Positions 54,982 to 63,083 of a stretch of DNA of 63,083 bases are shown here, piece after piece. Position 1 is the first letter of the stretch; the number at the start of each line of letters is the position of its first letter. The position numbers and the translations under genes are program-made. The notes under the pieces are model-generated. The model was not told the origin of the DNA. It saw only the letters and a list, made by a program, of their open reading frames with translations, and ran no database searches. The DNA comes from Thermoguttaceae bacterium (GTDB taxonomy: Bacteria > Planctomycetota > Planctomycetia > Pirellulales > Thermoguttaceae): contig JAGBAA010000030.1 in the NCBI GenBank assembly GCA_017939795.1, forward strand, positions 1 through 63,083. The letters are read 5' to 3'.

Positions 54982-55305
54982 TTGCGTCTCCTTACGTCTT
55001 GAAAAACAATTCCAATTATCCTGTTTATTCCAATTATTCCATATTTTCCGCTCATCTGCAAGAAAATTTTTCCTATTTTGTCCAAAATATTCAAATTTTC
55101 ATAAAAATTTCCATTTTTGGAGCGAAAACCAGGCGCACAGCCCCTTTCTCCGCTAAAATATCTCTCCATAAAATGCGTTTCCGCTCCCATTTTTTCATTG
55201 ACGGCTTGATTTTTTTCGTTTCTCTGTTAAAATCCGGAATGATGGAGGATCCTCACTCTGGATCCATCCCGCCCACAGCGCGGCATATTCCCCAGGAAAA
55301 CGAAA
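54982..55305. other. AT-rich gap between csrA and the next gene
   Basis: 324 bases. Two direct copies of ATTCCAATTA (55009-55018 and 55027-55036) with an 18-base period lie just upstream of csrA, where its promoter should be, and could be a regulator site. Nothing else is recognised. Confidence 0.4.
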
Positions 55306-56013
55306 GTGAACATCCCCATGAAAATGAATATTGACCGGATCTCTCTTCTGGCGGCAGGCGCAGTATTGGCAGTCATTCTGCTTCTCCTGTCGGTCTCCTA
55401 TCTTCAGGAACGGACAGCAGGACCGTCGGAGCAGGGGACTGCGGCAGAAAAAACGGAAAAAGCAAAGGAACCGCCGCGCCGTCTGACGAAGGAAGAGCGG
55501 GAAGAGAAACTTCTTGAACGCGAAGCCGAGCGGATGGGCCAGAGTACCGAAGAGCTGAAGAATGCAGAGAAAGACCCGCTTTCCACAGCGGAAAAGGAAG
55601 CACAAAGGGCTGAGTCCCTGACGAATGACGAGGCGCGCAGCGAGCTGGTTCGGAGAAAGCGTCAGCTCTCGAAAATGTCGGAGGAAAAGGTCGGCGAGAT
55701 CGTGGAATTCGTGACGCCGGAGGAGCCGGAGCGGGAAACTTCCGTCAAGCAGGAAGTCCCCGTCGAGGATTTTGATGCGGAAACGGCCCAGATCGACGAC
55801 TGCGAGAAGACGCAGAACGCAGACGGGACCTTCCGATACACAGCCGTGCTGGTGGATGCGAAGGGAAACTCGATCCGCGTGGAGATGGATCCGAAAGAGG
55901 GCGAACGTACCTACCAGACGATGCAGATGATCCGCAGCAATCCGCTCATGGAGATGATCTACCGCCGCTCCGTCATGCCGATGCTGGACCAGAAGGCGAA
56001 AAATCATGAATAA
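55306..56013 (+). CDS. Membrane-anchored hypothetical protein
   Basis: A 235-residue protein of unrecognised family. GTG 55306 is chosen because AGGAAAA lies before it; ATG 55318 is an alternative. Residues about 10-33 (ISLLAAGAVLAVILLLLSVS) form one membrane anchor. The next 110 residues are highly charged and probably helical (RLTKEEREEKLLEREAERM), followed by a small folded-looking end (TFRYTAVLVDAKGNSIRVEMD). The gene is directly followed by a REP array. Confidence 0.65.
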   Translation: MNIPMKMNIDRISLLAAGAVLAVILLLLSVSYLQERTAGPSEQGTAAEKTEKAKEPPRRLTKEEREEKLLEREAERMGQSTEELKNAEKDPLSTAEKEAQRAESLTNDEARSELVRRKRQLSKMSEEKVGEIVEFVTPEEPERETSVKQEVPVEDFDAETAQIDDCEKTQNADGTFRYTAVLVDAKGNSIRVEMDPKEGERTYQTMQMIRSNPLMEMIYRRSVMPMLDQKAKNHE

Positions 56014-56042
56014 AACTGAGCGATACGCCATCGCATTGGGAT

Positions 56043-56846
56043 GTGACGCGTCCCGCGTCACGAAATGGGAGGTGACGCGTCCCGCGTCACAAAATGGGAG
56101 GTGACGCGTCTCGCGTCACAAACAGACGATACGACTCAATGCACTAACTATAGCGACGCGGGACGCGCCGCCTCCCAGATCCCGTCACGAAATAGACGGT
56201 ACGATAAAATACATCAACTATAGCGACGAAAACTGGGATGTGACGCGTCCCGCGTCACAAAATGGGAGGTGACGCGTCTCGCGTCACAAACAGACGATAC
56301 GACTCAATGCACTAACAATAGCGACGCGGGACGCGCCGCCTCCCAGATCCCGTCACGAAATAAACGGTACGATAAAAAACATCAACTATAGCGACGAAAA
56401 CTGGGACGTGACGCGTCCCGCGTCACGAACAGACGATACGACTCAAAGCACTAGCAATAGCGACGCGGGACGCGTCGCCTCCCAGATCCCGTCACGAAAT
56501 AGACAGTACGATAAAAAACACCAACTATTGCGACGCGGGACGCGCCGCCTCCCAGATCCCGTCACGAAATAGACAGTACGATAAAATACATCAACTGTAG
56601 CGACGTAAACTGGGACGTGACGCGTCCCGCGTCACGAACAAAAATATACAACTCGATAAAAAGCACCAATAATTGCGACGCGAGACGCGTCGCCTCCCAG
56701 ATCGCATCACGAACAAAAGGGCCGAACAAGATGAAAAAAATACGACACACTAGCCAAAGCAACACAAACTGGGATGTGACGCGTCCCGCGTCACGAAATA
56801 GACCGTATGATCAAAACGCCAGCAATTGCGACGCGGGACGCGTCGC
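56043..56846. repeat. REP/BIME array upstream of the RAYT gene
   Basis: Fourteen 19-base REP palindromes: eight forward (56043, 56072, 56101, 56240, 56269, 56408, 56617, 56776) of type GTGACGCGTCCCGCGTCAC, and six inverted (56153, 56321, 56460, 56530, 56675, 56828) of type GCGACGCGGGACGCGTCGC. Most carry GGGAGG or GGGATG at the head, the tetranucleotide recognised by RAYT enzymes. Forward copies in series have a 29-base period; forward and inverted copies alternate with conserved spacers to make higher-order units. Confidence 0.92.
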
Positions 56847-57540
56847 CTCCCAGATTGCAGTCCGGAGATCCTGCTCTCCATTCTATGATCCAGATGAGAA
56901 GATCGTCCTTAGCCATGGACATCTGCCTCATTGGCATCAATTTGAAAAAATACAATTCGCAACCTTTCACTTAGCCGATTCCATTCCGCAAACACAGTTA
57001 AACAAGCTGAAAATAAAAATCAAACAATGGCTGGAAAGACATCCCAAACCCTGGAAAAAAGACGAGGAGGAAGAATATTATTCCATTTTTGGGGAAAAAA
57101 TCGATGAGTACCTTGATGCCGGTTACGGAAGCTGCTGTCTGAAAATTCCGGAAGTACGCACTGTCGTGAAAGAGGCTCTTTTCTATTTTCACGGCCAAAG
57201 ATACCAGCTGCTTGCGTTCGTGATCATGTCCAATCACGTTCATGTACTTTTAGTTCCGTTCGAAAAATATCTTCTCGGAGACATTCTTCACTCATGGAAA
57301 AGTTTTACCGCACACAAAATAAACAGGATCCTCGGAAAAAACGGTTCTGTCTGGCATAAAGAGTCGTTTGACAGGATCATCCGAAATGAAAATCATTTCC
57401 AAAAGGTCCTGGCATACATTCGCCAAAATGCAGAATATGGCCCCTGCGGTCCAGATACTTATTGGAATGCAGATTCAGATGAAATATCTTCGGATACTGT
57501 AAAGATGCAGGATACGCCGCCAATTGGGACTGGGATGTGA
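56731..57540 (+). CDS. REP-associated tyrosine transposase (RAYT, IS200/IS605-like Y1)
   Basis: A Y1 HUH transposase of the RAYT group, single-strand DNA endonucleases that process REP sequences. LPHWHQFEKIQFATFHLADS is the typical start; SNHVHVLLVP carries the HUH pair, LHSWKSFTAHKINRI follows, and the candidate catalytic tyrosine is in LAYIRQNAEYG. ATG 56731 is a tentative start: the open frame extends to 56617 through REP sequence, and no ATG lies between the last upstream REP and the domain. The stop codon TGA is part of the first downstream REP. So both gene ends merge with REPs. About 220 residues belong to the real domain, the normal size. Confidence 0.85.
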   Translation: MKKIRHTSQSNTNWDVTRPASRNRPYDQNASNCDAGRVASQIAVRRSCSPFYDPDEKIVLSHGHLPHWHQFEKIQFATFHLADSIPQTQLNKLKIKIKQWLERHPKPWKKDEEEEYYSIFGEKIDEYLDAGYGSCCLKIPEVRTVVKEALFYFHGQRYQLLAFVIMSNHVHVLLVPFEKYLLGDILHSWKSFTAHKINRILGKNGSVWHKESFDRIIRNENHFQKVLAYIRQNAEYGPCGPDTYWNADSDEISSDTVKMQDTPPIGTGM

Positions 57541-57996
57541 CGCGTCCCGCGTCACGAAATGGGAGGTGACGCGTCTCGCGTCACAAAATGGGAGGTGACG
57601 CGTCCCGCGTCACAAAATGGGAGGTGATGCGTCCCGCGTCACAAAATGGGAGGTGATGCGTCCCGCGTCACAAAATGGGAGGTGATGCGTCCCGCGTCAC
57701 AAACAGACGATACGACTCAATGCACTAACTATAGCGACGCGGGACGCGTCGCCTCCCAGATCCCGTCACGAAATAGACCGTACGATAAAATACATCAACT
57801 GTAGCGACGCGAGACGCGCCGCCTCCCAAACCGTCACGAACAGAAACAAATACCAGCAATAGCGACGCGGGACGCGTCGCCTCCCAGACCGTCACGAACA
57901 GAAACAAATACCAGCAATAGCGACGCGGGACGCGTCGCCTCCCAGACCGTCACGAACAGAATCTAATACCAGCAATAGCGACGCGGGACGCGCCGC
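57537..57996. repeat. REP/BIME array downstream of the RAYT gene
   Basis: Eleven REP palindromes: six forward copies in perfect 29-base register (57537, 57566, 57595, 57624, 57653, 57682; three of them with GTGATGCG) and five inverted (57734, 57804, 57862, 57920, 57978), the last three at 58-base intervals. A partial copy lies near 58010. Confidence 0.92.
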
Positions 57997-58038
57997 CTCC
58001 CAAATTGGGACGCGGCGCCTTCCAGGGACGCTTTAAGT

Positions 58039-59388
58039 TCAGAGCGTCGGCAGTTCCCATCCTTCACGGCGAGGACGGGAGAGCATGGCGTTGGCTTCCG
58101 GGAGGTCCGTGAAGAGTTCCTTTTCCGGATCCCAGTGGACTTCCTTGCCGACGGGTGCCGTGTCGCGCACGATGTTCACGAGATGGCAGATCGTAGTGGA
58201 ACGGTGCCCGATCTCGACATCCGCCGCGCATTTTTCGCCCGTGCGGATACAATCGAGCCAGTTTTCCACATGGTAGACGGTCTCATCGCGCGTGTTGCGG
58301 AATTCTTCGGGCATTTCCGTGACGATCGATTTCGGGTTGGAGGCCAGTTTATGGCGGTTGATCTCGATCTTCCCGTTTTCGCCGGTGACGATGCAGCCCA
58401 GTCCCGGACCGCGGTCGCCGTCGAGGCAGAAATCCAGCTCGATGTCGCCGAAGTACATTTTCATCCTGGCACGCGGACCGGCGACTTTCGCCATGGCGTA
58501 GTAGGACGCACCCGTTTCATCGTCGTCCGGAACGCGGTTCGGGTATTTGCCGGAATCCTGGAACGTGCACGGTTCCTCGAGCAGGATGCGTGTCGGACCG
58601 GTGAGGCTCGTACCCATGGCCATCATCGCCTGGTCGAAGGAGTGGGTCCCCCAGCCGGAGACGCCGAAGCACAGACCGCCGTCATCGTAATCCGCCCAGC
58701 GGCTCCAGGAGAACTGAACTTCCGGCACGATAGGACGCAGCACGGACTGGTTCGTCCAGATGTCCCACCATTTCGGGCAGTCTTTCGGATCGAGCGTATC
58801 GGGTTTCGGATACGGGATCGGACCGACGAAATTCGGGACCTGCACGCGCTTGATCTTTCCGATCACGCCGTCCGCGATCTGCTGGCATCCCCATTTGCAC
58901 AGCGGGAGCGAACGCTGCTGGGTGCCGACCTGAGTGACTTTCTTGTACTTTTTCGCGGCGTTGACGAGATAGCGTCCTTCTTCGACAGTCAGAGCCATCG
59001 GTTTTTCAAGATAGATATGCGCACCGGCCTGCATCGCCATCGCGCCGATCCACGCACGCTGATGCGTTGCCGTTTCGACAAAAACGCCGTCAAGTTTTTC
59101 CACTTCGATCATCTTGCGGAAATCTTCATAGACGTTCTTGCCTTTGTAGGTCTCCATGAATTTCTTTCTGCGCGGTTCGTAAATATCGCAGCCGCACGTC
59201 CATTCGGCACCTTTGGCGTCCGGAATGCTCCGGGACATCATCCAGCGCGCACGGCCTCCGAGACCGATGACACCGACACGCACACGTTCACTGGGCGCAG
59301 TCTCACCCGCACGCCCCAGAGTCGGAGCCGCGGCAAAAAGCGGAAGAGCCAGCGAGGATTTCAAAAACGAACGACGATAGATCTTCAT
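58039..59388 (-). CDS. Tat-exported Gfo/Idh/MocA family oxidoreductase
   Basis: A 449-residue NAD(P)-dependent oxidoreductase of the Gfo/Idh/MocA family. ATG 59388 (MKIYRRSFLKSSLALPLFAAA) with AGGA eight bases upstream gives a twin-arginine signal, so it is exported folded with cofactor. The Rossmann motif VRVGVIGLGGRARWM follows at about residue 37, and the conserved IYLEKPMALTVEEG near residue 125 includes the EKP lysine. Many planctomycetes have dozens of such proteins, thought to act in sugar or inositol breakdown; the substrate here is unknown. It stands alone between the REP array and the surface-protein gene. Confidence 0.93.
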   Translation of the reverse strand: MKIYRRSFLKSSLALPLFAAAPTLGRAGETAPSERVRVGVIGLGGRARWMMSRSIPDAKGAEWTCGCDIYEPRRKKFMETYKGKNVYEDFRKMIEVEKLDGVFVETATHQRAWIGAMAMQAGAHIYLEKPMALTVEEGRYLVNAAKKYKKVTQVGTQQRSLPLCKWGCQQIADGVIGKIKRVQVPNFVGPIPYPKPDTLDPKDCPKWWDIWTNQSVLRPIVPEVQFSWSRWADYDDGGLCFGVSGWGTHSFDQAMMAMGTSLTGPTRILLEEPCTFQDSGKYPNRVPDDDETGASYYAMAKVAGPRARMKMYFGDIELDFCLDGDRGPGLGCIVTGENGKIEINRHKLASNPKSIVTEMPEEFRNTRDETVYHVENWLDCIRTGEKCAADVEIGHRSTTICHLVNIVRDTAPVGKEVHWDPEKELFTDLPEANAMLSRPRREGWELPTL

Positions 59389-59569
59389 CATAATTTTCCT
59401 TTCTAAACTGGGAGGGAGGCAGGAATGGAAATGCAAAACATGCTGCACTTCCGAACTTCTTTCATTTTACTATTTCGTCTAAAAAAAGTCAAGGGGTCGT
59501 CAAAATCCCCACAAAAAGCAAAATTCCTCAAAAAAACTCAAAATTTGAAAAAATTCAAAAGAAAAACGC

Positions 59570-59597
59570 TTGACATTTGCGTACCTTGGAGTACCAT
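59570..59597 (+). promoter_or_regulatory. Promoter of the giant surface protein
   Basis: TTGACA, 16 bases, TACCAT, about 58 bases before ATG 59655. Confidence 0.65.
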
Positions 59598-59654
59598 GGA
59601 AGCATTGAGATATTTTTTTATTTCAGGGCCTGAAGATTTTTTAGCAGTAACAAC

Positions 59655-62600
59655 ATGAAAAGATCCATGCAGAATTTGCCGTCCATGCTTCGTGACCGTA
59701 TGATGTCCGGTAAAAGAATCACCGCAGTTTCCGCACTTGCCGTCTCTGCCGTCCTCGCTGGGCTTCCGACCGCCTGGGGCGCGACGCAGTACTGGTCCGG
59801 GAACACGAACACCAACTGGGGCACCGGCACGAACTGGCAGGCCGGCTCCGTTCCGGCGAATACAGACATCATCCGCATTCAAAACCCTGCGGAAAATTTC
59901 CCGGTCATCACGGAAGGCGACACCATCACGACGGGAAACATCTACACTCACGGCGACACGACCGTCACGATCGAAGGCGGAACGCTGAATCTGAACGGAC
60001 GCTGGCGCATCGGCGGTGAAACAAATCCCAAAGGTCATGCGGTCGTCAACTTCACCGGCGGTACGATCAATGTCGGAAACAACAACGACTACGGTTTCAC
60101 CATGGGTGCGCAGCAGGTCATGACGCTGAACATCAGCGGAACGGCCAAGATGGTCAACCCGCAGATCTTCGACCTTCACGCAGGCGCCTCCACGACCGAA
60201 GCCTCCACGATCAACATGTCCGGCGGTTCGCTCTTCCTCACGAACAACCGTTTCATCGTCGCGGAAGGCGGTTTCGGCGTCATGAACCTCACCGGCGGCG
60301 TCGTTTCCACGAACTTCCTCCAGATGGGCCGCAATCAAAGCGACTCGCTCAACGGAAACGTTGCGTACCGCAATCCCAACGGTTTCCTGAACATCGGCAC
60401 GGAAGACGGGACCGGCGATGGACAGATCTACATCTGCGACACCGCAAACATCGGCACGAAACAGACCGAAGCGACCGGCCGAGGCACGATCAACCTGAAT
60501 TCCGGCATCTTCTCCGTCAGAAACCTGAATCTCACCGACGGACGCAGCACGCTGAACCTCAACGGCGGTACGTTCCTGGCGCAGAAAGTCACCGGAAACA
60601 TTACGAACACCGGAAGCACCGTCGAGATCTCCCCGAACTTCAATGCCTACCAGGCCGATATTGAAGGACTCGCGGAAGGCCAGACCATTTATTCTGTAAA
60701 ACAAAAAGGCAAGGTCGGCACGATGACCGTCTCGGGCACCTACGCGCAGACCGGAGGCACGCTCGTGCTGGACTACACCGGGGCAAGCTCGTTCGATAAA
60801 CTCACTGCCGCGAACTTCAACATCACCGGCGGTACGCTCCGCATCAACGACTCCGGCACCATGCCGACGCAAGAGACCATCGTCGGTTTCTTCGGTGATT
60901 CGCCGACCGGCACGATCCATTTCGATTCCGTCACCGCGACCACAAATACCCGCGCATGGTCCGTGGATAATAATGTCGTCTCCTACCGCGTGAAGGAAGA
61001 CTTCCACTGGCTCGGCGGAACCAGTACCGACTGGTCCGACAAATCCAACTGGGCCGCCAACGCGAGCCAGTTCCTCCCGGATCAGATGGACTCGGTCTAC
61101 ATCGGCTCGTACCACGATAAAGACTACAAACAGAAGGCGGTCATCGCGGACGGCGACAGCGCGAGATGGCATCTTGCCTACATCAACGGCGGTCAGCTCG
61201 ACATTACCGGCGGTACGCTTGAGACCTCAAGCCGTCTGCGTGTAGGAAATCAGACCTCCGGCATCGTCAACTTCTCCGGCGGAAAATGGACCGCAAAAGC
61301 CACCGACGGCGACGGCGGCATCATGCTCTCCGGCAAGACGAGCAAGACCGAATACAGCGAAATGAACATCAGCGGGACCGCCTACCTTGAAAACCACGGC
61401 GCCTTCGGCATCCACGGATACTCTCGCGGTACGATCAATCAGTCCGGCGGGACCGTGTTCAACGCAAAAGGCACGATGGTACAGTTCGGCGAAGGTACGG
61501 AAGAAGCCGTCTACAACCTTTCCGGCGGAACGTTCTACAATATCGCGAAAACGAACGTCGGCACGAATAACACCTACACGGCCAACGCAGGAAACGGACG
61601 CATGAACGTCAGCGGAACCGGCGAACTCTACGGCGGCGACGAAATGCGTCTCGGAAAAAGCGGCAAAGGCTACGGCGAGCTGAACATGACCGGCGGTCTC
61701 GTTTCCATACCGGACCTTGGTATGAACAACGGTGTCTTTACCTTCACAGGCGGAACCTTCACCGCGGTGACTGTCCGAGGAGGCAACCTCGTCAACGCAG
61801 GCGGTACGGTTGAAATCGCGACGAACTTCCTCAACCAGGAACGCTATGACGCCCTGGCCGAAGGCGAGAACTACTTCGAGAAGTACCAGAAAGGCTCCAT
61901 CGGCACGATGACCCTCTCCGCGAACCGCAGTTACGTTCAGACTGCCGGTACGCTCGTACTCGACATCAAGAGCGACACGGAATTCGACAAGATCACCGCT
62001 CCGGGCGGCTACAACATCACCGGCGGTACGCTGCAAGTCAACGCTCCGGAGAAACTCCCATCCAAAGAAACGGTCTATGCCGTCTTCGGCGATACCTCGA
62101 ACAGCAAGCTCGAGTTCGAGAACATCACCGCGGACAAAGGAACGTGGAAGATCGAAAACAACATTTTCGCCTACCGCGCAAAGGAGACCTTCACCTGGAC
62201 CGGCGGAACCAGCTCCGACTGGGATACGAAAGCGAACTGGAAAGACAATTCCAGCCTCTTCACCCCGGACTACATGGACACCGTCCAGATCGGCACGGCC
62301 TACGCCAAGTACACGAACAAACCGGTCATCTCCGACGGCATGAACGCGGAGTGGAACCTCGCGTACATCAACGGAGGTACGCTTGACATCACCGGCGGTA
62401 CGCTGCACACACAGAGCCGTCTCCGTCTTGGAAATACCGCATCCGCTACCCTGAATTTCTCCGGCGGAACGTGGACCGCGGACATGACCAACGGCGACGG
62501 CGGCATCATGATCGGCGCGGCCAGAGGCGACTCGTTCTATTCCGAAATGAACATCAGCGGCACGGCTCACTTCCAGAACGCCGGCTGGTTCGGCATCCAC

Positions 62601-63083
62601 GGATACCATCCCGCTGCCATCAATCAGACAGGCGGCACAGTGTTCAACTCGGCTGGAACCAAGGTCCAGTTCGGCGAAGGCGCGTACGAAGCCGCCTACA
62701 ATCTCTCCGGCGGTACGTTATACAGCATCACCGACGTCAATGTTGGAACGAACTTTGGAATCGAAGGTGACGGAAAAGGATCCATGAATGTCAGCGGTAC
62801 CGGTGAGCTTTACGGTGCTGCGAAACTGCGCCTTGGAAACGAGAAAGGCAATAACGAGAACAACGGTTACGGAAATCTTAATATGACCGGCGGTCTCGTT
62901 TCCGTGCCGACGATCGCTCAGAACAAAGGGTCCATCAGCCTCACCGGCGGTACGCTCGTGACGCAGCAGATCACCAGGGGCGGCCTGACCAACAATGGCG
63001 GTACGATCGAGATCGCGCCGAACTACCTGACGCAGGAACGCTACGATTCCCTGAAGGACGGCGAGAATTACTTCGAGAAATAC
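59655..63083 (+). CDS. Giant beta-strand-repeat surface protein, C-terminus beyond window
   Basis: An open frame of 1143 codons with no stop before the window end. Residues about 20-45 (SGKRITAVSALAVSAVLAGLPTAWG) are a signal peptide. The rest is Gly/Thr/Asn-rich with constant NITGGTL, MSGGSL and INGGTLDITGGTL units, the pattern of autotransporter-associated beta-strand repeats that build a beta-helix. A large module recurs: WxGGxSxDWxxKxNW begins copies near 61009 and 62203, with a first diverged copy at the N-terminus (WSGNTNTNWGTGTNW). The period is 1197 bases (399 residues). It is probably cell-surface or secreted. No clear ribosome binding site precedes the ATG. Any C-terminal anchor lies outside the window. 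Confidence 0.82.
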   Translation, partial: MKRSMQNLPSMLRDRMMSGKRITAVSALAVSAVLAGLPTAWGATQYWSGNTNTNWGTGTNWQAGSVPANTDIIRIQNPAENFPVITEGDTITTGNIYTHGDTTVTIEGGTLNLNGRWRIGGETNPKGHAVVNFTGGTINVGNNNDYGFTMGAQQVMTLNISGTAKMVNPQIFDLHAGASTTEASTINMSGGSLFLTNNRFIVAEGGFGVMNLTGGVVSTNFLQMGRNQSDSLNGNVAYRNPNGFLNIGTEDGTGDGQIYICDTANIGTKQTEATGRGTINLNSGIFSVRNLNLTDGRSTLNLNGGTFLAQKVTGNITNTGSTVEISPNFNAYQADIEGLAEGQTIYSVKQKGKVGTMTVSGTYAQTGGTLVLDYTGASSFDKLTAANFNITGGTLRINDSGTMPTQETIVGFFGDSPTGTIHFDSVTATTNTRAWSVDNNVVSYRVKEDFHWLGGTSTDWSDKSNWAANASQFLPDQMDSVYIGSYHDKDYKQKAVIADGDSARWHLAYINGGQLDITGGTLETSSRLRVGNQTSGIVNFSGGKWTAKATDGDGGIMLSGKTSKTEYSEMNISGTAYLENHGAFGIHGYSRGTINQSGGTVFNAKGTMVQFGEGTEEAVYNLSGGTFYNIAKTNVGTNNTYTANAGNGRMNVSGTGELYGGDEMRLGKSGKGYGELNMTGGLVSIPDLGMNNGVFTFTGGTFTAVTVRGGNLVNAGGTVEIATNFLNQERYDALAEGENYFEKYQKGSIGTMTLSANRSYVQTAGTLVLDIKSDTEFDKITAPGGYNITGGTLQVNAPEKLPSKETVYAVFGDTSNSKLEFENITADKGTWKIENNIFAYRAKETFTWTGGTSSDWDTKANWKDNSSLFTPDYMDTVQIGTAYAKYTNKPVISDGMNAEWNLAYINGGTLDITGGTLHTQSRLRLGNTASATLNFSGGTWTADMTNGDGGIMIGAARGDSFYSEMNISGTAHFQNAGWFGIHGYHPAAINQTGGTVFNSAGTKVQFGEGAYEAAYNLSGGTLYSITDVNVGTNFGIEGDGKGSMNVSGTGELYGAAKLRLGNEKGNNENNGYGNLNMTGGLVSVPTIAQNKGSISLTGGTLVTQQITRGGLTNNGGTIEIAPNYLTQERYDSLKDGENYFEKY

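Noticed and set aside
57537..57700. CRISPR-like array of regularly spaced 19-base repeats with a 29-base period
   Set aside because: The intervals between repeats are themselves identical, inverted copies occur nearby, there are no cas genes, and a RAYT gene lies alongside. These are REP palindromes.
59538..61172. 544-codon minus-strand open frame opposite the surface protein, and a similar one at 61227-62609
   Set aside because: Both mirror the repetitive GGT-rich coding of the surface protein on the plus strand, which has a signal peptide, promoter and recognisable repeats.

Overview
The window looks like a chromosomal segment of a planctomycete (Planctomycetota), quite possibly a metagenome-assembled or uncultured lineage. 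The evidence is a secreted protein with the planctomycete N-terminal sorting motif LEALEDRTMLSA, two PEP-CTERM proteins, Tat-exported Gfo/Idh/MocA and metallo-beta-lactamase proteins, a BspA-type leucine-rich repeat protein and a giant beta-strand-repeat surface protein. Housekeeping genes are intact, and promoters read as ordinary sigma70 (TTGACA or TTGAAA, 16-17 bp, TATAAT-like).

Region 1 (1-12.9 kb, minus strand): the partial gene of an acidic, repeat-rich exported protein, an unknown exported protein, then a nusA operon: nusA, infB, rbfA, a DNA-glycosylase-like protein with a histone-H1-like tail, a TPR protein and yebC. A tRNA-Ala(CGC) with its own promoter and terminator lies just upstream.

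Region 2 (13-25.4 kb, mostly plus strand): an accessory block. Two paralogous Tat metallo-hydrolases bracket a 1096-residue secreted protein with a lipase-like C-terminus and a cluster of small, unrecognised, partly paralogous membrane proteins. A 128-bp terminator-plus-promoter cassette occurs twice in the cluster. Isocitrate dehydrogenase and a leucine-rich repeat protein also lie here.

Region 3 (25.5-52.2 kb, minus strand): the S10-spc-alpha ribosomal supercluster (rpsJ to secY, adk, map, then rpmJ to rplQ). About 10 kb of other genes sit between map and rpmJ: two PEP-CTERM proteins, an ATPase/DUF4276(Toprim)/membrane-protein operon that looks like an undescribed three-part defence system, gdhA, and an NrpR-type nitrogen repressor. 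A palindrome inside the gdhA promoter is a candidate NrpR operator.

Region 4 (52.4-63.1 kb): a divergent threonyl-tRNA synthetase-like gene that has lost several normally invariant residues, csrA, a small membrane-anchored protein, a REP-associated tyrosine transposase (RAYT) flanked by 25 REP palindromes, a Tat-exported oxidoreductase, and the first 1143 codons of a surface protein built of about 399-residue repeats that runs off the window.

Two genes (24.3 kb and 32.2 kb) appear broken by single-base homopolymer differences. These may be real mutations or assembly errors.
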